Positions 1 to 11,375 are shown, counted from the first letter of the stretch. The stretch is 64,000 nt of DNA from Locusta migratoria (GCA_026315105.1 CM048744.1:355199168-355263167), one strand, 5' to 3'. Notes: generated from the letters alone by a model not told the origin. Numbers and translations are program-made.

Positions 1-190
1 AAAAATGCCCATACAATTCTACACTATACAAGATAACATTCTACCCGGCTAGAAGTAAAATACTTTAAGCTAGTGTCCTAGAAGAATTCAGTAGTATTTG
101 TAGTAGGAATATGATTGTATTGAAGTAGAAAACACACGTTTTCGATAATTATCGTCACATTTAATCAATTTAATTTGATATTGTGTTCAA

Positions 191-378
191 ATGTTTGTAT
201 AGCTTATGGGACTTAACTACGGGGTTCTCAGTCCCTAAACTTACAAACTACTTATGAACTAGCTAATCCTAAGGATGGCACAAATATCCATGCCCGAGGG
301 GGGATTCGAACCCCCGACCGTAGTGGCCGTGCAAACCGTGACTGGAGCGGTTCATTCCCCTCGGCCACCGCGGCCGGC
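191..378 (-). mobile_element. SINE S1, copy with 16-bp target-site duplication
   Basis: This copy defines the S1 family, read on the minus strand. It has a tRNA-like type II head with an A-box-like GTGGCCGAGG, a long variable arm and a B-box GGTTCGAATCC, then CTCGGGCATGGATATTTGTG. A ~100-base tail follows, ending ACAAACATTTGAA. The duplication TTGATATTGTGTTCAA flanks it at 175-190 and 379-394. The tail start is also TTCAA-rich, so a few bases of the TSD could belong to the SINE. Confidence 0.9.
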
Positions 379-394
379 TTGATATTGTGTTCAA

Positions 395-834
395 CCATTA
401 CCATCGTCCGGTCCAAAGAACTGTATTCAGACTGATTGCTCAATAACTGATTGACTGTCAATTCTACTTTGCTCGGTTGTTAAACTATAAGAATGAGTTT
501 TGACGGGGAGAAAATCCACCAACTTTCTCTCAAAACTAAAGTGTAATTATCGCTGTATGTGATTGTAATAAGAGGTACGACAAATAAAAGAAGTTCGGAA
601 GAGTGAACACGATTTGGAAACTACACTACTCAAAACAATTACGAAATCAGGTGAGATATCATACACAGTATACATATGGTAATGTATTTTGTTCAGATAT
701 TGGTTACAATTGTAATTTGTGTGTGATACAATACGATATTTTGCTGTATCAACTCTATACTTGACGTTTAAAAGGTGTTTATTTAAAGCGAGGCACCATG
801 CGGTTACAATAATAGTGAAAAAGTTGTGCTCATT
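395..834. other. no feature seen
   Basis: AT-rich sequence with no convincing reading frame, RNA or repeat signature. Confidence 0.5.
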
Positions 835-1480
835 GCCCTCTAATACGGCGTGTGATCACCTCGGTCGGCCAGTACAGTTGCACACCTGCGTGGCACGGAC
901 ATTATGAGGTTATCAATCAGCTCTTCAGGGATATTTGGCCGTTCTTCCGTAAGTGCAATATGTGCAACCATTGCGGGAAGTGTTGCTGTGGCTGCTATGC
1001 GTCTGCCAAGTGCATTCCAGACACGATCGATCGGGTTTAAGTGCGGTGACTAAAGTGGTACTCCATTCGGTCAATTCAATCAGCTTCAAGCATGTTGTAC
1101 ACCATTGCAGCTGTATGGGGACGAGCGTTATAGTCCACCAGAATTTCCTATGGCACCAGCGTAGGGCACAAGAAAAGGTCGAAGGATCTCGTTTCTGTTT
1201 CTCTGAGCAGTCAGAGCGCCATTCTGAACGATATAGATGGCCGTACGTCCACTGTTACTACTCCTGCCCACACCATTCGTCCACCAACACGATATGGTCA
1301 TTTTTCCTGCACATAAGCAGAATTGTCTGGCCGTTTTCAGTACCTCTAGCCGCAGCATCCAGCAGCATACGACGTTGCTTTTGGTCCACATAAAGCCGGA
1401 ATTTCTCGGGCAATCAGTGTGCAGATCAGACGTTTTGCCTACAAGAATCGTAACGTTGCCCTTGTTTCAACCTGGGTGTA
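835..1480 (-). pseudogene. Tc1/mariner transposase relic (C-terminal two thirds)
   Basis: Translated on the minus strand across several frames, the sequence reads like a Tc1-type DDE transposase. A segment GRTAIYIVQNGAL is followed by RPFLVPYAGAIGNS, then an NARPHTAAMVYNMLEAD block around 1140-1085 (the second-D region) and IDRMEY. C-terminal pieces resembling PEELIDNLIMSVPRR run down to about 850. Stops and frameshifts are frequent (for example in place of the SPDLNPID motif), so it is dead. No terminal inverted repeats were identified. Confidence 0.7.
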
Positions 1481-1504
1481 GGTTTCTACTTGAACCGAGA
1501 GACA

Positions 1505-1785
1505 TGCCGGAGTGGCTAGCTCGCTGGACTCGCATTCCAATGGCGGCTCAAACCAGTTCAAACCCGCCTCCGGTCATTCATAGGTGGGTTTCCTGTTATT
1601 TCCATCGCCAAAAGAAAATGCCGCGGAATTTGATTGCTTCCCAATCCTTAAAATAAAAGAGATATATAACGAATAATTAAAAATAGTAGCTTGTGTTGTG
1701 ATTCTAATGGTTTCGTTGTAGATGGGACGTTAAAGTATAATATTATTCCTTCTTCTTCGCTTCTACCTGCGAGCCATTCACACAC
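1505..1785 (+). mobile_element. SINE S3, strongly diverged copy
   Basis: S3 has a tRNA-like head followed by about 180 bases and a tail containing a GGGACGTTAAA motif with pyrimidine-rich CCTTCTTC. Here the head is at 1510-1585 (GACTCGCATTCC, then TTCAAACCCGCCTCC as B-box). The tail motif TGGGACGTTAAAG is at 1720-1733, followed by TTCCTTCTTCTTC. No TSD was found, which fits its age. Confidence 0.6.
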
Positions 1786-2644
1786 TGTGATGCACCTGTT
1801 ATCAGGACACATGAAACATTCACTCGTTTCCGACAATGTGCCACTCTTGTTTGTTAATGGTCTTCTTGCCTCGGGACATCATGCGCAAATTACTTTCTCA
1901 GACCGCTACGTATATTAATACAGACTGGACGTGTATGTACGAACATGGAACGTGATGGACCAACAACGTTCTTCTCTGTATTCCAAGAGATAAAACGTAT
2001 ACATGGAAGGTGTGCATCTAACATTAGAGAAGACGGAGTTAAGTAACACACATACGTAATGCTGTTAGCAGAGAAATATGCAGGAGACTTCCAATAACTT
2101 TCGGGTGTGCAACAGCATCCCGTCGACATTCTGCCACGATATTTCGCCCCCAGAGACGTTCGGCCATCTTCAGGTGAGTAAACAAGTACTTGTTTACTTG
2201 TACGTCGGAAAACTTCAGTAATGCAGGAGACTGAGGATGTCATACGAAGTAAATTTTGATGTTGAAATACTGTTGAATGTGAAACGTCGTTTTTCCCATC
2301 ATAATTAAATTTTTGTTTCTCATGTGCGTTCTTTCCAAAGTGCTCGTCCTATCCGATACAAAGAATATTGTCAAACATGTTATTTCGTATTTTCTCTTAA
2401 AGAGAAGCATTAATGTGAATTGTAAGTAAAATGTATTGAATGAACAACAGCATGCACCAATAAATTTTGTGTGTTTTGTTGCTCTCGGTAAATATAAGCG
2501 CTTGTCACGGCAGTCCGCCTCACAATCACGCTATGCTTTGAAGTTCGCATTATGCAACACTCGTCAATTCTAATTTTTGTTCATTTTTCTTGTAATTATT
2601 TCGTCACAGAACTCGTTTCAAACACCTATTTGAAGAAGTAGTTT
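1786..2644. other. intergenic DNA with a 22-bp palindrome
   Basis: No gene was recognised. A perfect self-complementary sequence occupies 2177-2198, centred on AAGTACTT. The stretch around 2130-2175 (GACGTTCGGCCATCTTCAGGTGA) resembles the ends of insect repeats I cannot place. Confidence 0.5.
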
Positions 2645-2735
2645 AAGAGTTCAATGTTCTATCGACAACGAGGTCATTAGAGATCGAAGACAAGTTCAGA
2701 TTAGGGAAACATGGATAGGAAACTGGCAATTGACT
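2645..2735 (-). mobile_element. SINE S3 tail fragment
   Basis: TCGACAACGAGGTCATTAGAGA, then AAGTTCAGATTAGGGAA, match the minus-strand tail of the S3 copies at 28213 and 45945. The tRNA-like head is absent. Confidence 0.6.
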
Positions 2736-3285
2736 TATCAACGGAGTACTTAAATGCTGTGAATTTGAATCGACCATTGTGCTAAAGACAGCATCATAAC
2801 TATCTCTGACACTTCTTTCTTTGTTAAATAATTAGTAACTTGTTACAGTACATAAATAACCTGTAAAATTACTTACAACTGTTTGACTATCGCAGAAACT
2901 AAGCAAGAATCTGGAGACTTAGAAGATGTAGAGATAAATTTCGGGATTGCATCACTACGCTGCCAACACTCGTGTAACGTAAGATTACTTGAAACGTATA
3001 ATAAGGAGGAAGGTGATTAACCGCATAATGAAAAATACTACTTGAAATTGCTTACAGTAGAGAAGTTCCAGATTTGACACGCTTAAAGAAAAGGGCCGAG
3101 CTATTCGTTGCTAATTCCGATATTTAAAGGTTGGTCCCTAATGATGGATGGTCCTTCATAATTTTATGATTCTTTTGAGAAATTGCGAGCATTGGTGTCA
3201 ATTGCTGTTTAACATAGGACATTGAATAAAACTGTTTTCATGTACAGTATGGAGCACTTAAAACTGCCCCCCAGCGGGCCATGGT
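2736..3285. other. no feature seen
   Basis: AT-rich DNA without a supported frame or repeat. Confidence 0.45.
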
Positions 3286-3470
3286 TCTTTTGTGAGTTCT
3301 TGCGTGGCGAGCATGGGGCCCCGAGCTAATGCAGTCTTTCTTCCTTCTTTCCTCCATGGACTGCGTTTCCTTTCCTTTCCCCTCCTTTCCTATTATCACT
3401 CCTTCCTTTACCCACCGGGTAACCGATAACCTTAGCAGTTTGGTCACCCTACCCCAACAAACCACCCAAA
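3286..3470. repeat. pyrimidine-rich block of an unplaced repeat
   Basis: GAGTTCTTGCGTGGCGAGC and GGGGCCCCGAGC are followed by a long C/T-rich run (CTTTCTTCCTTC..., TTTCCTTTCCCCTCC). The layout resembles a dispersed orthopteran repeat I remember, but I cannot name its class. An apparent minus-strand frame here is low-complexity. Confidence 0.3.
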
Positions 3471-3959
3471 CAACTTAAAACTGTTTTGAGAATATTTGGA
3501 AAAATACAATTCGGATTAAAAACAAGTTGCAAAAATGTTGTTCACCTTTCAAAAGCGACATCCATTAACATAAAGCTCTACCTGCATGCACCACATCCGG
3601 AGGCGGAAGGGGGAGGGTGACTTCGAAATCTTAAAATAGGAACCCTTATTTTTTTATTGCTGTTTTGGATACTCCTTGAAAATGTATGCAACTTATAAGA
3701 TTATTTCGTTTCATGATAGATGGCACCGTTAACCGCAAAATAAAAATGTTGAAAAACTGTAATATCTCAAATGAAACCATAATTTTTGATACTTTGGACA
3801 ATGCTAACTTCTGTCACCACCCAAAATCGAATCATGATCTCTGTCTATGGGCAGAATGTTCATTGCACTTCAATGATTCGGCCTGCACAAAATTCTGCGC
3901 GATTTTTCGAGGATGTTAACGGTTGCATAGAGTTTAGATATCATTTCCTCATACTTTCA
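3471..3959. other. no gene; possibly the non-coding 5' part of the next relic
   Basis: Short overlapping frames only. It directly precedes a transposase-like helix-turn-helix remnant and may belong to the same element. Confidence 0.3.
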
Positions 3960-4130
3960 GGCTCATAGCAATGATGAAGCAGCTCGTCAAAGATATGCTA
4001 ATCTGTTCCCCAGATAGGAATGTTCCTTCTTCAACGACTTTTGGCAGTATTTTCCAACTGTTTGCTAAAATTGGAAGTGTTAAACCTAGAAAAAGAGTCC
4101 ATCTGTTCGGGGTATTACCGTTTTTAAACA
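3960..4130 (+). pseudogene. DUF4817-type helix-turn-helix remnant of a mariner-like transposase
   Basis: Reading across two frames gives AHSNDEAARQRYANLFP, then DRNVPSSTTFGSIFQLF, and KIGSVKPRKRV. This is the pattern (A-AR-Y--RFP-R--PS--TF--I---F---GS) of the N-terminal DNA-binding domain found in many arthropod mariner-like elements. A single-base frameshift in the RFPDR region and several stops show decay. No DDE domain follows. Confidence 0.55.
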
Positions 4131-4301
4131 ATTTCAGCTCATTTTGCCAATTACAGCGCGACCTATCATTAAATGAAGAAAATGTTACGTAGAAAAGTTA
4201 CATATTTTTTATGGAGAATCCAAATATGCAATAAAAATAGGGGTTCATATTTAAGATTTCAAAGTCAGTTCACGATGTGGAGCTGGGTGTCGAGCTCATG
4301 T

Positions 4302-4392
4302 TAATGGGTGTCCGTGTTAGAGATGAACAACTTGTATTCAACTACACTCCTGGCCATTAAAATTGCTACACCACGAAGATAACGTGTTACAG
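4302..4392 (+). mobile_element. Tc1-like 5' terminal fragment plus shared flank, copy 1
   Basis: CTCCTGGCCATTAAAATTGC, then TACACCACGAAGAT, is the terminus of a Tc1-like element I recall from orthopterans. The same 91 bases, including about 45 bases outside that terminus, recur at 51733-51823 with four mismatches and no gaps. Confidence 0.65.
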
Positions 4393-4929
4393 ACGAGACA
4401 TTTAACCGACATGAAGAAGATGCTGTGGAAAATTCATTTAGCAGATTATTGTTTATGTCAATTCAATATACACAATATTTCACTTATAAAACCCTCAGTA
4501 ATATCATAATTTACAAAAAATAAAAATAAAAAAGAATATTAGCTCAATTTTACACAAACATAAATTTTGATTTATGCATTTTTGTGGCATTATTTTATTT
4601 TGTAGCTTAAAACTGGTTAAAATCCTTGTTTGGCCATCAAGTTTTAGGTTTTCTGCGATTTCTCTGGATCCTTCGAGTCAATTTTCGACTTGCTTCCCTT
4701 CGAAGAGCATGACTGATTTATTTCGTCGCCGTTAAGAGGAAAAAAAAAAAAAAAAAAAACTTATCGTTGGATCATTAATTACCATTTCCCGTCTTTCTTT
4801 CGAGTTTGCTCCGCCTTAATCTGGCAAACGCTCGTTAATTCGAATACTTAAACTGTTTGTCAGGTCTGTTGAACAACGAAGTATAGAGAGATGAGTGTAC
4901 CACGTTGTAGACGCCTAGGAAAGATCGCG
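4393..4929. other. AT-rich DNA with a 20-base A run
   Basis: No gene seen. A poly(A) tract lies at about 4740-4759. It is not clearly attached to a retroposon. Confidence 0.45.
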
Positions 4930-5215
4930 TGCGATCATCGAACCGCGCGACACGGAGAACAAAAGAGGTGTTTAACTGCATCGTTGTATCGTTGAAGAGC
5001 GGGAGTCCAATATGGTAGATCGGCCATCATAGCGCGCCAGACGCCAGACGGAGCGGAACAAACGTGCGGCTGTGCGGTGCGCGGGTGGAGGCAGAGGCAG
5101 GCGTGGTGAGTCAGCAGCTGGTGGCTCGCCGGCCAGCGACCGCGGCCCCGCAGCCGGCCAAGGCTGCCTCTGCTGCCACACACCTGCCGCGCATCTGCCT
5201 CCTCTGTGTGTAAAC
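4930..5215. promoter_or_regulatory. GC/CpG-rich block, possible first-exon region
   Basis: A locally GC-rich stretch (5030-5215) lies in AT-rich surroundings and has many CG dinucleotides. A strong donor-like GCGTG|GTGAGT is present on the plus strand with the cut after 5105. Frames on both strands are by-products of composition. No TATA box or initiator stood out. Confidence 0.3.
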
Positions 5216-5317
5216 CTTCTTTCAGTGACGACCCCAAACAGAAATCCTTCAAGATTCAGAAGGGAATAAAATCCCACTGAACATGCTGCAATTGCAGTGT
5301 AACGTTTCTGGGTTATA

Positions 5318-5844
5318 CAGGATATCCCAAAAAGAATGACCCGATTTTCGCGTGTAATAATATTGAGACAATTGTCACTGAAACAGCGCTAGATGTAATC
5401 GGTATGGTCTAGAGTTTTAGAAAGAAAGCCGTTAGATGTCGCTACGAGCGTGACCTGGAGCGTGCAGCTAGGCTCGCGCAATATGGCGCCCGCGCGACAG
5501 TAGGCTTTATACTCTTGGCCTCCCTAGGTCCGCTGACTTAACACCATGTGATTTCTGCCTGCGGGGATATGTTAAACATTGTGTTTACGTACCTCCTTTA
5601 CTTCGTGAGATTGAACTCTGTGTAAAAACCAGAATATCCGCTGTTGTACCCTCAGTGACAGAAGACACCTTACGCTCGTTTCGGGATGAATTCGGCTATC
5701 GGCTAGACGTTGTCCGTGCAGCCAGTGAAGGACGTATTGAACATTTATGATGGATTATGTAGTATGTAAGTTGTTGGTGTTAAGCTATTCTTCCTAATAA
5801 AATAATTCTATTTAAAATCGTGTCATTCTTTTTGGAACATCCTG
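5318..5844 (+). mobile_element. internally deleted mariner-like element with 31-bp terminal inverted repeats
   Basis: Terminal inverted repeats (TIRs) lie at 5318-5348 and 5814-5844. They both begin CAGGAT, share CCAAAAAGAATGAC and match at 28 of 31 positions. Between them, 5502-5750 is an uninterrupted frame without ATG. It encodes the C-terminus of a DDE transposase: PRSADLTPCDFCLRGYVK (equivalent of P-SPDL-P-DFFLWG), CVYVPPL, then a conserved tail ending ASEGRIEHL and a stop. The N-terminal and first catalytic parts are deleted. I could not define a clean TSD. Confidence 0.85.
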
Positions 5845-6145
5845 CAATAAGAAGAAATGCGTTTGCTGCCTGGGGACTGTCTAATGCCGTCTTCACACGT
5901 CAGGAGCTCGTCATCGCGCAGCACGCCAGGCGTGAAGCCCGTAATTGCTGCACGATCTGTAACGGAATGTGCTCCTCATTACTATGTACGGCCACAGCGC
6001 TCTCTGACGCAAGAATTCCACAGTTTCTGTACTAAAATCAATGCGCGTAAAACATTGGATTACCTTTAGTAGCGAGCGTCCAAGGACGAACAAATTTGCG
6101 AACTAGATTATAGACTGGTCTTCGGATTAAACAGTGAATTGCTGG
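5845..6145. other. no feature seen
   Basis: Overlapping short frames without recognisable content. Confidence 0.4.
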
Positions 6146-6907
6146 TGGAAGAGCATTATCTCTATCTATATAAAAGCGAAAGGACACTCACTCGCTCATT
6201 CACTCACTCACTCACTCACTCATTGGGTAAACACGAAGTCTCGAAAACTACTTTACCTATGAAGCTGAAATTTGGCAGGAATATAGTTTATTTGTAGAAT
6301 ACGTCAGCTAAGAAATGATTTTGCGATAGGGCCTATAGTTCATGAGATATGGCGTCGTAAACAATGAAAACTCCCCGTTTTGCGGCACATGATAGTGTGA
6401 CTTTATCAGTACAATATTTGAGAAGGAGAGCACTTAGCTACTTGCAACAAACTTCAAACATAATTTCAAACCTTTAGGAACCTTTTTCTCGCTGACAATT
6501 TCAGCAAAATGATGAAAGGAAAAGAGTTTGTCGCTTACTACTTTCTCGGCGTTCATGCAGTAAAATTACGACATTTGGCATAACGTTACAATTTATTACT
6601 CGTACACTATTAATTGCATTCGCGAGAAATGTTACATACAGTACACACACACACATCACTGAACGTACGTTCGAAATTTTATCATAGTACTACACACAGT
6701 TCACGAGATATGACGTCATAAAATGAGATGCGAGAAAGACTGCTACATCACGCTACAATATTGCACATTTCCTCCTACACGACTGGTCAGATTTCATCCA
6801 AATTTGATACATATATTCCTTGCCGTGAGGTAATAGTTCCTGCAGGGTTAAGAGTCATATACGACACATGGTTCAGGAGATATGACGTCATAAACAATAG
6901 GAGTCGC

Positions 6908-6932
6908 AAAAAAAAAAAAAAAAAAAAAAAAA
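6908..6932 (+). repeat. poly(A) tract
   Basis: A run of about 25 A bases between two modules of the ~560-bp repeat. Confidence 0.9.
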
Positions 6933-7192
6933 ATCCTGCCACATAATTTGACGAAACTTTATTCATACACTGTATGAGACTGAGAGTACTTGGCGACTTG
7001 CAGTAAACTTTATACATAATTTCAAAATTTCAAACCTTTATTATATTTTTTCTCGGTGACAACCACAATAAAATGATGAGAGGAAAAAAGTTTCACGCTT
7101 ACTACTTTTCCGCTGTTCATCGACTAAAACTAAGGCATTCGGTATGACATTACAATTTGTAGCCGCAGGAAATTTTACACACAGTAAAAGGT

Positions 7193-7495
7193 AAAGCAGT
7201 CAACAATCCGAAGATTGGTTTGAACAGCATAGTGCTTTACTAAGTATGCTCCTGTTTGGAGGTGGTATGCCATTGACTTCCTCCGACCTTCGAACTGACT
7301 TACCCAGCCAGTTATAGCGGGACCTACAGTTTAACGTTGGTTCCGAACCACGGTGCTGCTCGGTATTTTTCAAATCAGTACTACCAGAGATGAAAGAAGT
7401 GGAAAGGGACAGATTAAAATCCTGGGGATCGAACCCGCGACCTTTGGATTTGTAGTCTGGCACTTTACCACTGTGCAACCGAGGCGCACTTACAG
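7193..7495 (-). mobile_element. SINE S5 (tRNA-derived)
   Basis: On the minus strand the head reads GCCTCGGTTGCACAGTGGTA, then GCCAGACTACAAATCC and a B-box GGGTTCGATCCCC. About 220 bases of body follow, ending near CCGAAGATTGGTTTGAACAGC (plus strand, 7208-7228). It interrupts the second ~560-bp repeat unit. No clear TSD was seen. Confidence 0.65.
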
Positions 7496-7834
7496 ACTGT
7501 ATACACACATATAGCAGAATATACCTTCGAAATTGTATCACAGTGCGACACGTAGTTCATGAGATATGAGCACATAAACAATAACGTTCATGGAAAACAG
7601 CCCTGTCACGCATCATTTTTAATCTACTACTTCTTTACTACTAACTGTATTCGCAACATATTTTACAGGCATATAGCACTTACACAAATGAATATATACC
7701 TGAAAAATTATACAATTGTAACAACATAAAACACGATAAATATGAGATCATACGCATTTTATTTGTCATTTATATTGATAACTATCTTTCTTTGTTTGGA
7801 AACTGCACTTACAATTTAGTACATTATGCAAGAC

Positions 7835-7838
<4 letters not shown>

Positions 7839-7868
<30 letters not shown>
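7839..7868. repeat. poly(T) tract
   Basis: About 30 consecutive T bases. The nearby sequence does not show which element it ended. Confidence 0.9.
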
Positions 7869-7873
<5 letters not shown>

Positions 7874-7919
7874 CTAGCATAAACATAACATGCTTTTAGA
7901 AGGAAAAAAAAGATTGACT

Positions 7920-7921
<2 letters not shown>

Positions 7922-7997
<76 letters not shown>
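7922..7997. repeat. (GA)n microsatellite, ~76 bp
   Basis: An uninterrupted GA dinucleotide array. Confidence 0.95.
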
Positions 7998-8000
<3 letters not shown>

Positions 8001-9714
8001 GATAGGAGAAGTACTAACTCAAGGCTGTAATAAATAAATACCTGGGCAACGTCGAGTTTTCAGCGAGCACTAACATACAGTTGTCTGAGATACGTCTAGT
8101 AGAGGTTATTTGTCAACTCAATTAAATCTCCAATTTATTTTTGTTTTAAATTGAATATAGTTCAAGTACAATTTTTACTGCCAGTTTTTGCATGGTTGGT
8201 ACTATAATACCCGTATTCTAGCGGCGTCTGTTGAACTAAGCAGTTAACAGAACGCTTTTAACGACGGAAATCATTCAATGGAAACTTCAATCACCAGGAA
8301 GTTCTGTATACCCATGATTGAAAAAATATTTGATCGTATGTTTGAACGTTAATGACATGACGAATTATTTTGTTCTCGTTCTGGAAGGAAAATCAACAAA
8401 ACAGTGCTTGCTAACCAAGTGAAACTTTTGTGACTTAACTAGAATCGTTGACGACTAAGATCGTCGTAGCTGACTAGGAATAAAGAAATGTGAAATATCT
8501 AAGTTTCAAATCTGGTCTTGGAAATAAAAAGGAATTTTGTTTTATTTTTTTGTTTTGTTTTTATATGTTTGTCTTGTACTGAACTTGGAAACATATCGAA
8601 ACCCTTATGTATCCATTAACAAACGATGAAAGATGTCTGATGTACCTTCATTCACAAAAACGAAGTTCCATGATATAAAGTATTGTGATGGCGTTACGAA
8701 CCTGAACCTAATGAGACTGTTAAGTACCGATATTTTTTACCAGCAGCGAGATGTTTGAATAGGAATACATTTTTGATAAGAATACTTTTTTTTTGTGTGA
8801 CCAGGAATTGAACTCTGGATCTACCACCATTGTTAACACACAAGTAATGAGGTGTGTGCATGTTTCACTAAAAATATCGACACATATTTTTATTGCTGAC
8901 ACCACGTGAAGAGACAATACTAAAAACCTTTCTCACTTCTAGACTGGTATGCACTTCGTAGGGCTTGAAATAAAATTGTAAATATATTTTTGCTGGGGCG
9001 GGATTCAAATCCACAGTGCCTTTCGTGTAAACTTAGAGAAATTTGCAGTCTTGGACAAAGAAAGAAAGTTATTGAACTGTACGGCTCCCAATAACCAGGA
9101 AAACAGCAGAACACAGAGTGAGGGTAAGAGGAGCAGGAAGACGAGAAAGGAATATGAAATATGATGGAACAACAGGCCAGAAGAGAAGACCAAAACGGAA
9201 GCTTTTGGAGGATGAAGAAGAAGACCCTGATAATCCATCCTATAGTCCAGGAATGTATTGAAAAACTTTGATAGCCATTTCCCGAGAATTAGAATTTTCC
9301 GATTGTAAGGAACATTTCCTCAAAATCCACTGAAACTAGGGAGACGAAATTTTTATACAGCACTCCTAGTGGTCAAACTGAAATTGTAACACAGCCATTT
9401 AGCAGTATCTTCAGTAGTTTCATTTCTGTTTTATTAAATAGTCTTTTTTTTTCAAAAAAAGTTGGGTCATTAATAAAAAAAATATTGAAAGGAAACTAGA
9501 AAAGATACTCCAATATCCCTCCATCATAACTGTAATACTAAACCACTCTATATGTTGAAAAAATTTCAAATTCTTCGGTTTGGTAGATTGATCATAAATG
9601 TTCCTCAAACTTAGTGGTTTTAACATGGGCAGCATAGACACCTCCTGCTCCCCTTAATAGAGAATATTAACAGCCGTAATACTCAGTGTGATATGAACGT
9701 ATGAACTAAACGGG
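7998..9714. other. long stretch with no supported gene
   Basis: Short frames only. Weak B-box-like pieces at 8800-8820 and 8995-9012 (GGGATTCAAATCC) may be remnants of tRNA-derived SINEs on the minus strand. The evidence is too thin to annotate them separately. Confidence 0.45.
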
Positions 9715-10920
9715 ATTCGTGTCATGGAGACACACTCGTGCTTCCTATAGCCAACTTAGCGCGTTTGGAATGGGACAAATTGTGGTCTTCCGAGTGGCGG
9801 GATGGTTCTTTCGGAGCTTAATTACACAATGTGGACGTTCTGCGTCAGCTGTGCAGTGGTGCAGATTACAATGGTCACGCGAACATTCTGACACCCGTAG
9901 TCGAGGTCCGGAACGTCCACGCAGCCTAGACTGCCTGCCAAGATCGTCGTATTGTAAGGACAACAAGGGGTGTCATACAGCTACCACAACACCGATAAGA
10001 CGGTTTGTGAGCCGAGAAGTTTCGAACTGTTAGCAACTGATTACTAACAACGAGAGAATGGGCACGCACACGTCCAACCCCTCTTCCACTCACGCCACAG
10101 CATTGACGTGCACGGCTCGACTGATGCTGCTGGAGGTTCGCTTGCAAGATGTAGTGGTGTGTTGTAGTCTTCAGCGATGAAAGGAGATTCTGACTGCACG
10201 TAAGTGATTCTCGTTTGCGGGTGCAACGTTGACCTGGAGAGCACTGTCTCGTACAGAGCATTTGTCAAAGACACGCTGGCCACACTCCAGGCCTTATGGT
10301 CGAGAAGATACAACTTCGGTGTGTGTAGAGGGAATGAGAATTAGCATTCGGTACGTGCAAAATGTTGTAAGACTCATTCTTTTGTTATTCTTGTAACAGG
10401 AAGATGATATTGTTCAAAGTGGATTATGCTCGCCCACAAACGTGCTCTACGTGCAGGAAATTCCCTGGCCAGCACGATCTCCGGACTTGTGTCCAATCGA
10501 GCACGTGTAAGATATGATGAGACGATAACTGACACGTGTGAGACACCAATCCACGACTTTTGCAGAACTACGCGAAGAGGTCGAACAGACGTGTAATATT
10601 GTATCCCAAAACAGTATCCAAAATATTTATGATCGAATGTTCAAAATGTTCAAATGTTTGTAGAGTCTATGGGACTTAACTACGGGGTCGTCAGTCCCTA
10701 AACTTACAAACTACTTATGAACTAGCTTGAACTAAGGACGGCACAAATATCCATGTCCGAGGGGGGATTCGAACCCCCGACCGCAGTGGCCGTGCAGACC
10801 GTGACTGGAGCGCCTCAGTCCCCGCGGCCACCGCTATGATCGAATGGATGCCCATATCAGTTCCTGCATTGCCGCCTGTGGAAACTACACATATACTAGT
10901 ATGGATGTTTCAGTACGGAT
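9715..10920 (+). pseudogene. Tc1-like transposase relic interrupted by SINE S1
   Basis: The N-terminal helix-turn-helix part is at 9745-9935: LSAFGMGQIVVFRVAGW, then CGRSASAV, and a GRPR-like RGPERPRS. A frame at 10460-10638 and 10847-10905 gives EIPWPARSPDLCPIEHV (the SPDL-PIEH motif), AELREEVEQTC, NIYDRM and, after the SINE, DAHISSCIAACG. That is a near-typical Tc1 C-terminus. The central catalytic region is badly decayed, and there are stops throughout. Confidence 0.75.
10640..10834 (-). mobile_element. SINE S1 inserted in the Tc1-like relic, 12-bp TSD
   Basis: The perfect duplication TATGATCGAATG lies at 10628-10639 and 10835-10846. It falls in the codons for Y-D-R-M of the transposase tail, so removing one copy with the SINE restores the host element's reading. 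The head is slightly shortened (GCGGTGGCCGCGG). Confidence 0.95.
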
Positions 10921-11375
10921 GGACACTTGGTACGTCAGTACTACTTCAACTATTGATCTGTAAATGTAATCGTTTCATGTACTTCATATGCACTGTTTGA
11001 GCAATACATCATGATTGAATTGCAAATCTCGGAGAGGATGTACTAATTTTCATTTCTGACAGTTTAATTACAATTCCAAACAACTTTAATTGGAAACACC
11101 ACAATATAAAATTTTAGGTATGGCTAACCATATATTTCGCTTGTTCATTTAAAGCGTAGAAGGTACAACAAATCCACTAAAGAGGTAGACTACACTCAGA
11201 TTGGTCGTCCCCCGATGGCATATTGCTGTATGTTGGATTGAGTGTTAGTGATATTATACACGATTTGGGATGAAAATTATTGAGACAAAGGGGTTTTTCT
11301 TTGCGCGAGATCACTTCTCAAAATTTCAATCACTATCATTTTCCTTTGAAAGCAGAGGTAGTTAGCTTATCAAAC
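10921..11375. other. no feature seen
   Basis: AT-rich. It may include the 3' non-coding end of the Tc1-like relic. Confidence 0.4.

Larger units (their letters stand above)
6146..7760. repeat. two diverged tandem copies of a ~560-bp repeat unit, the second split by SINE S5
   Basis: The segment at 6420-6640 recurs at 6978-7190. Shared blocks include CTTGCA-CAAACTT, TTTCAAACCTTTA, TTTTTCTCG, AAAATGATGA-AGGAAAA and GCTTACTACTTT. A second module, around GAGATATGACGTCATAAA, recurs near 6347, 6705, 6877, 7560 and (decayed) 7741. The region opens with TATCTATATAAAAGCG and a short CACTCACT array (6190-6222). A third copy of the AAAATGATGAAAGGAAAA block lies at about 61405-61505. It encodes nothing obvious and its class is unknown. 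Confidence 0.6.
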
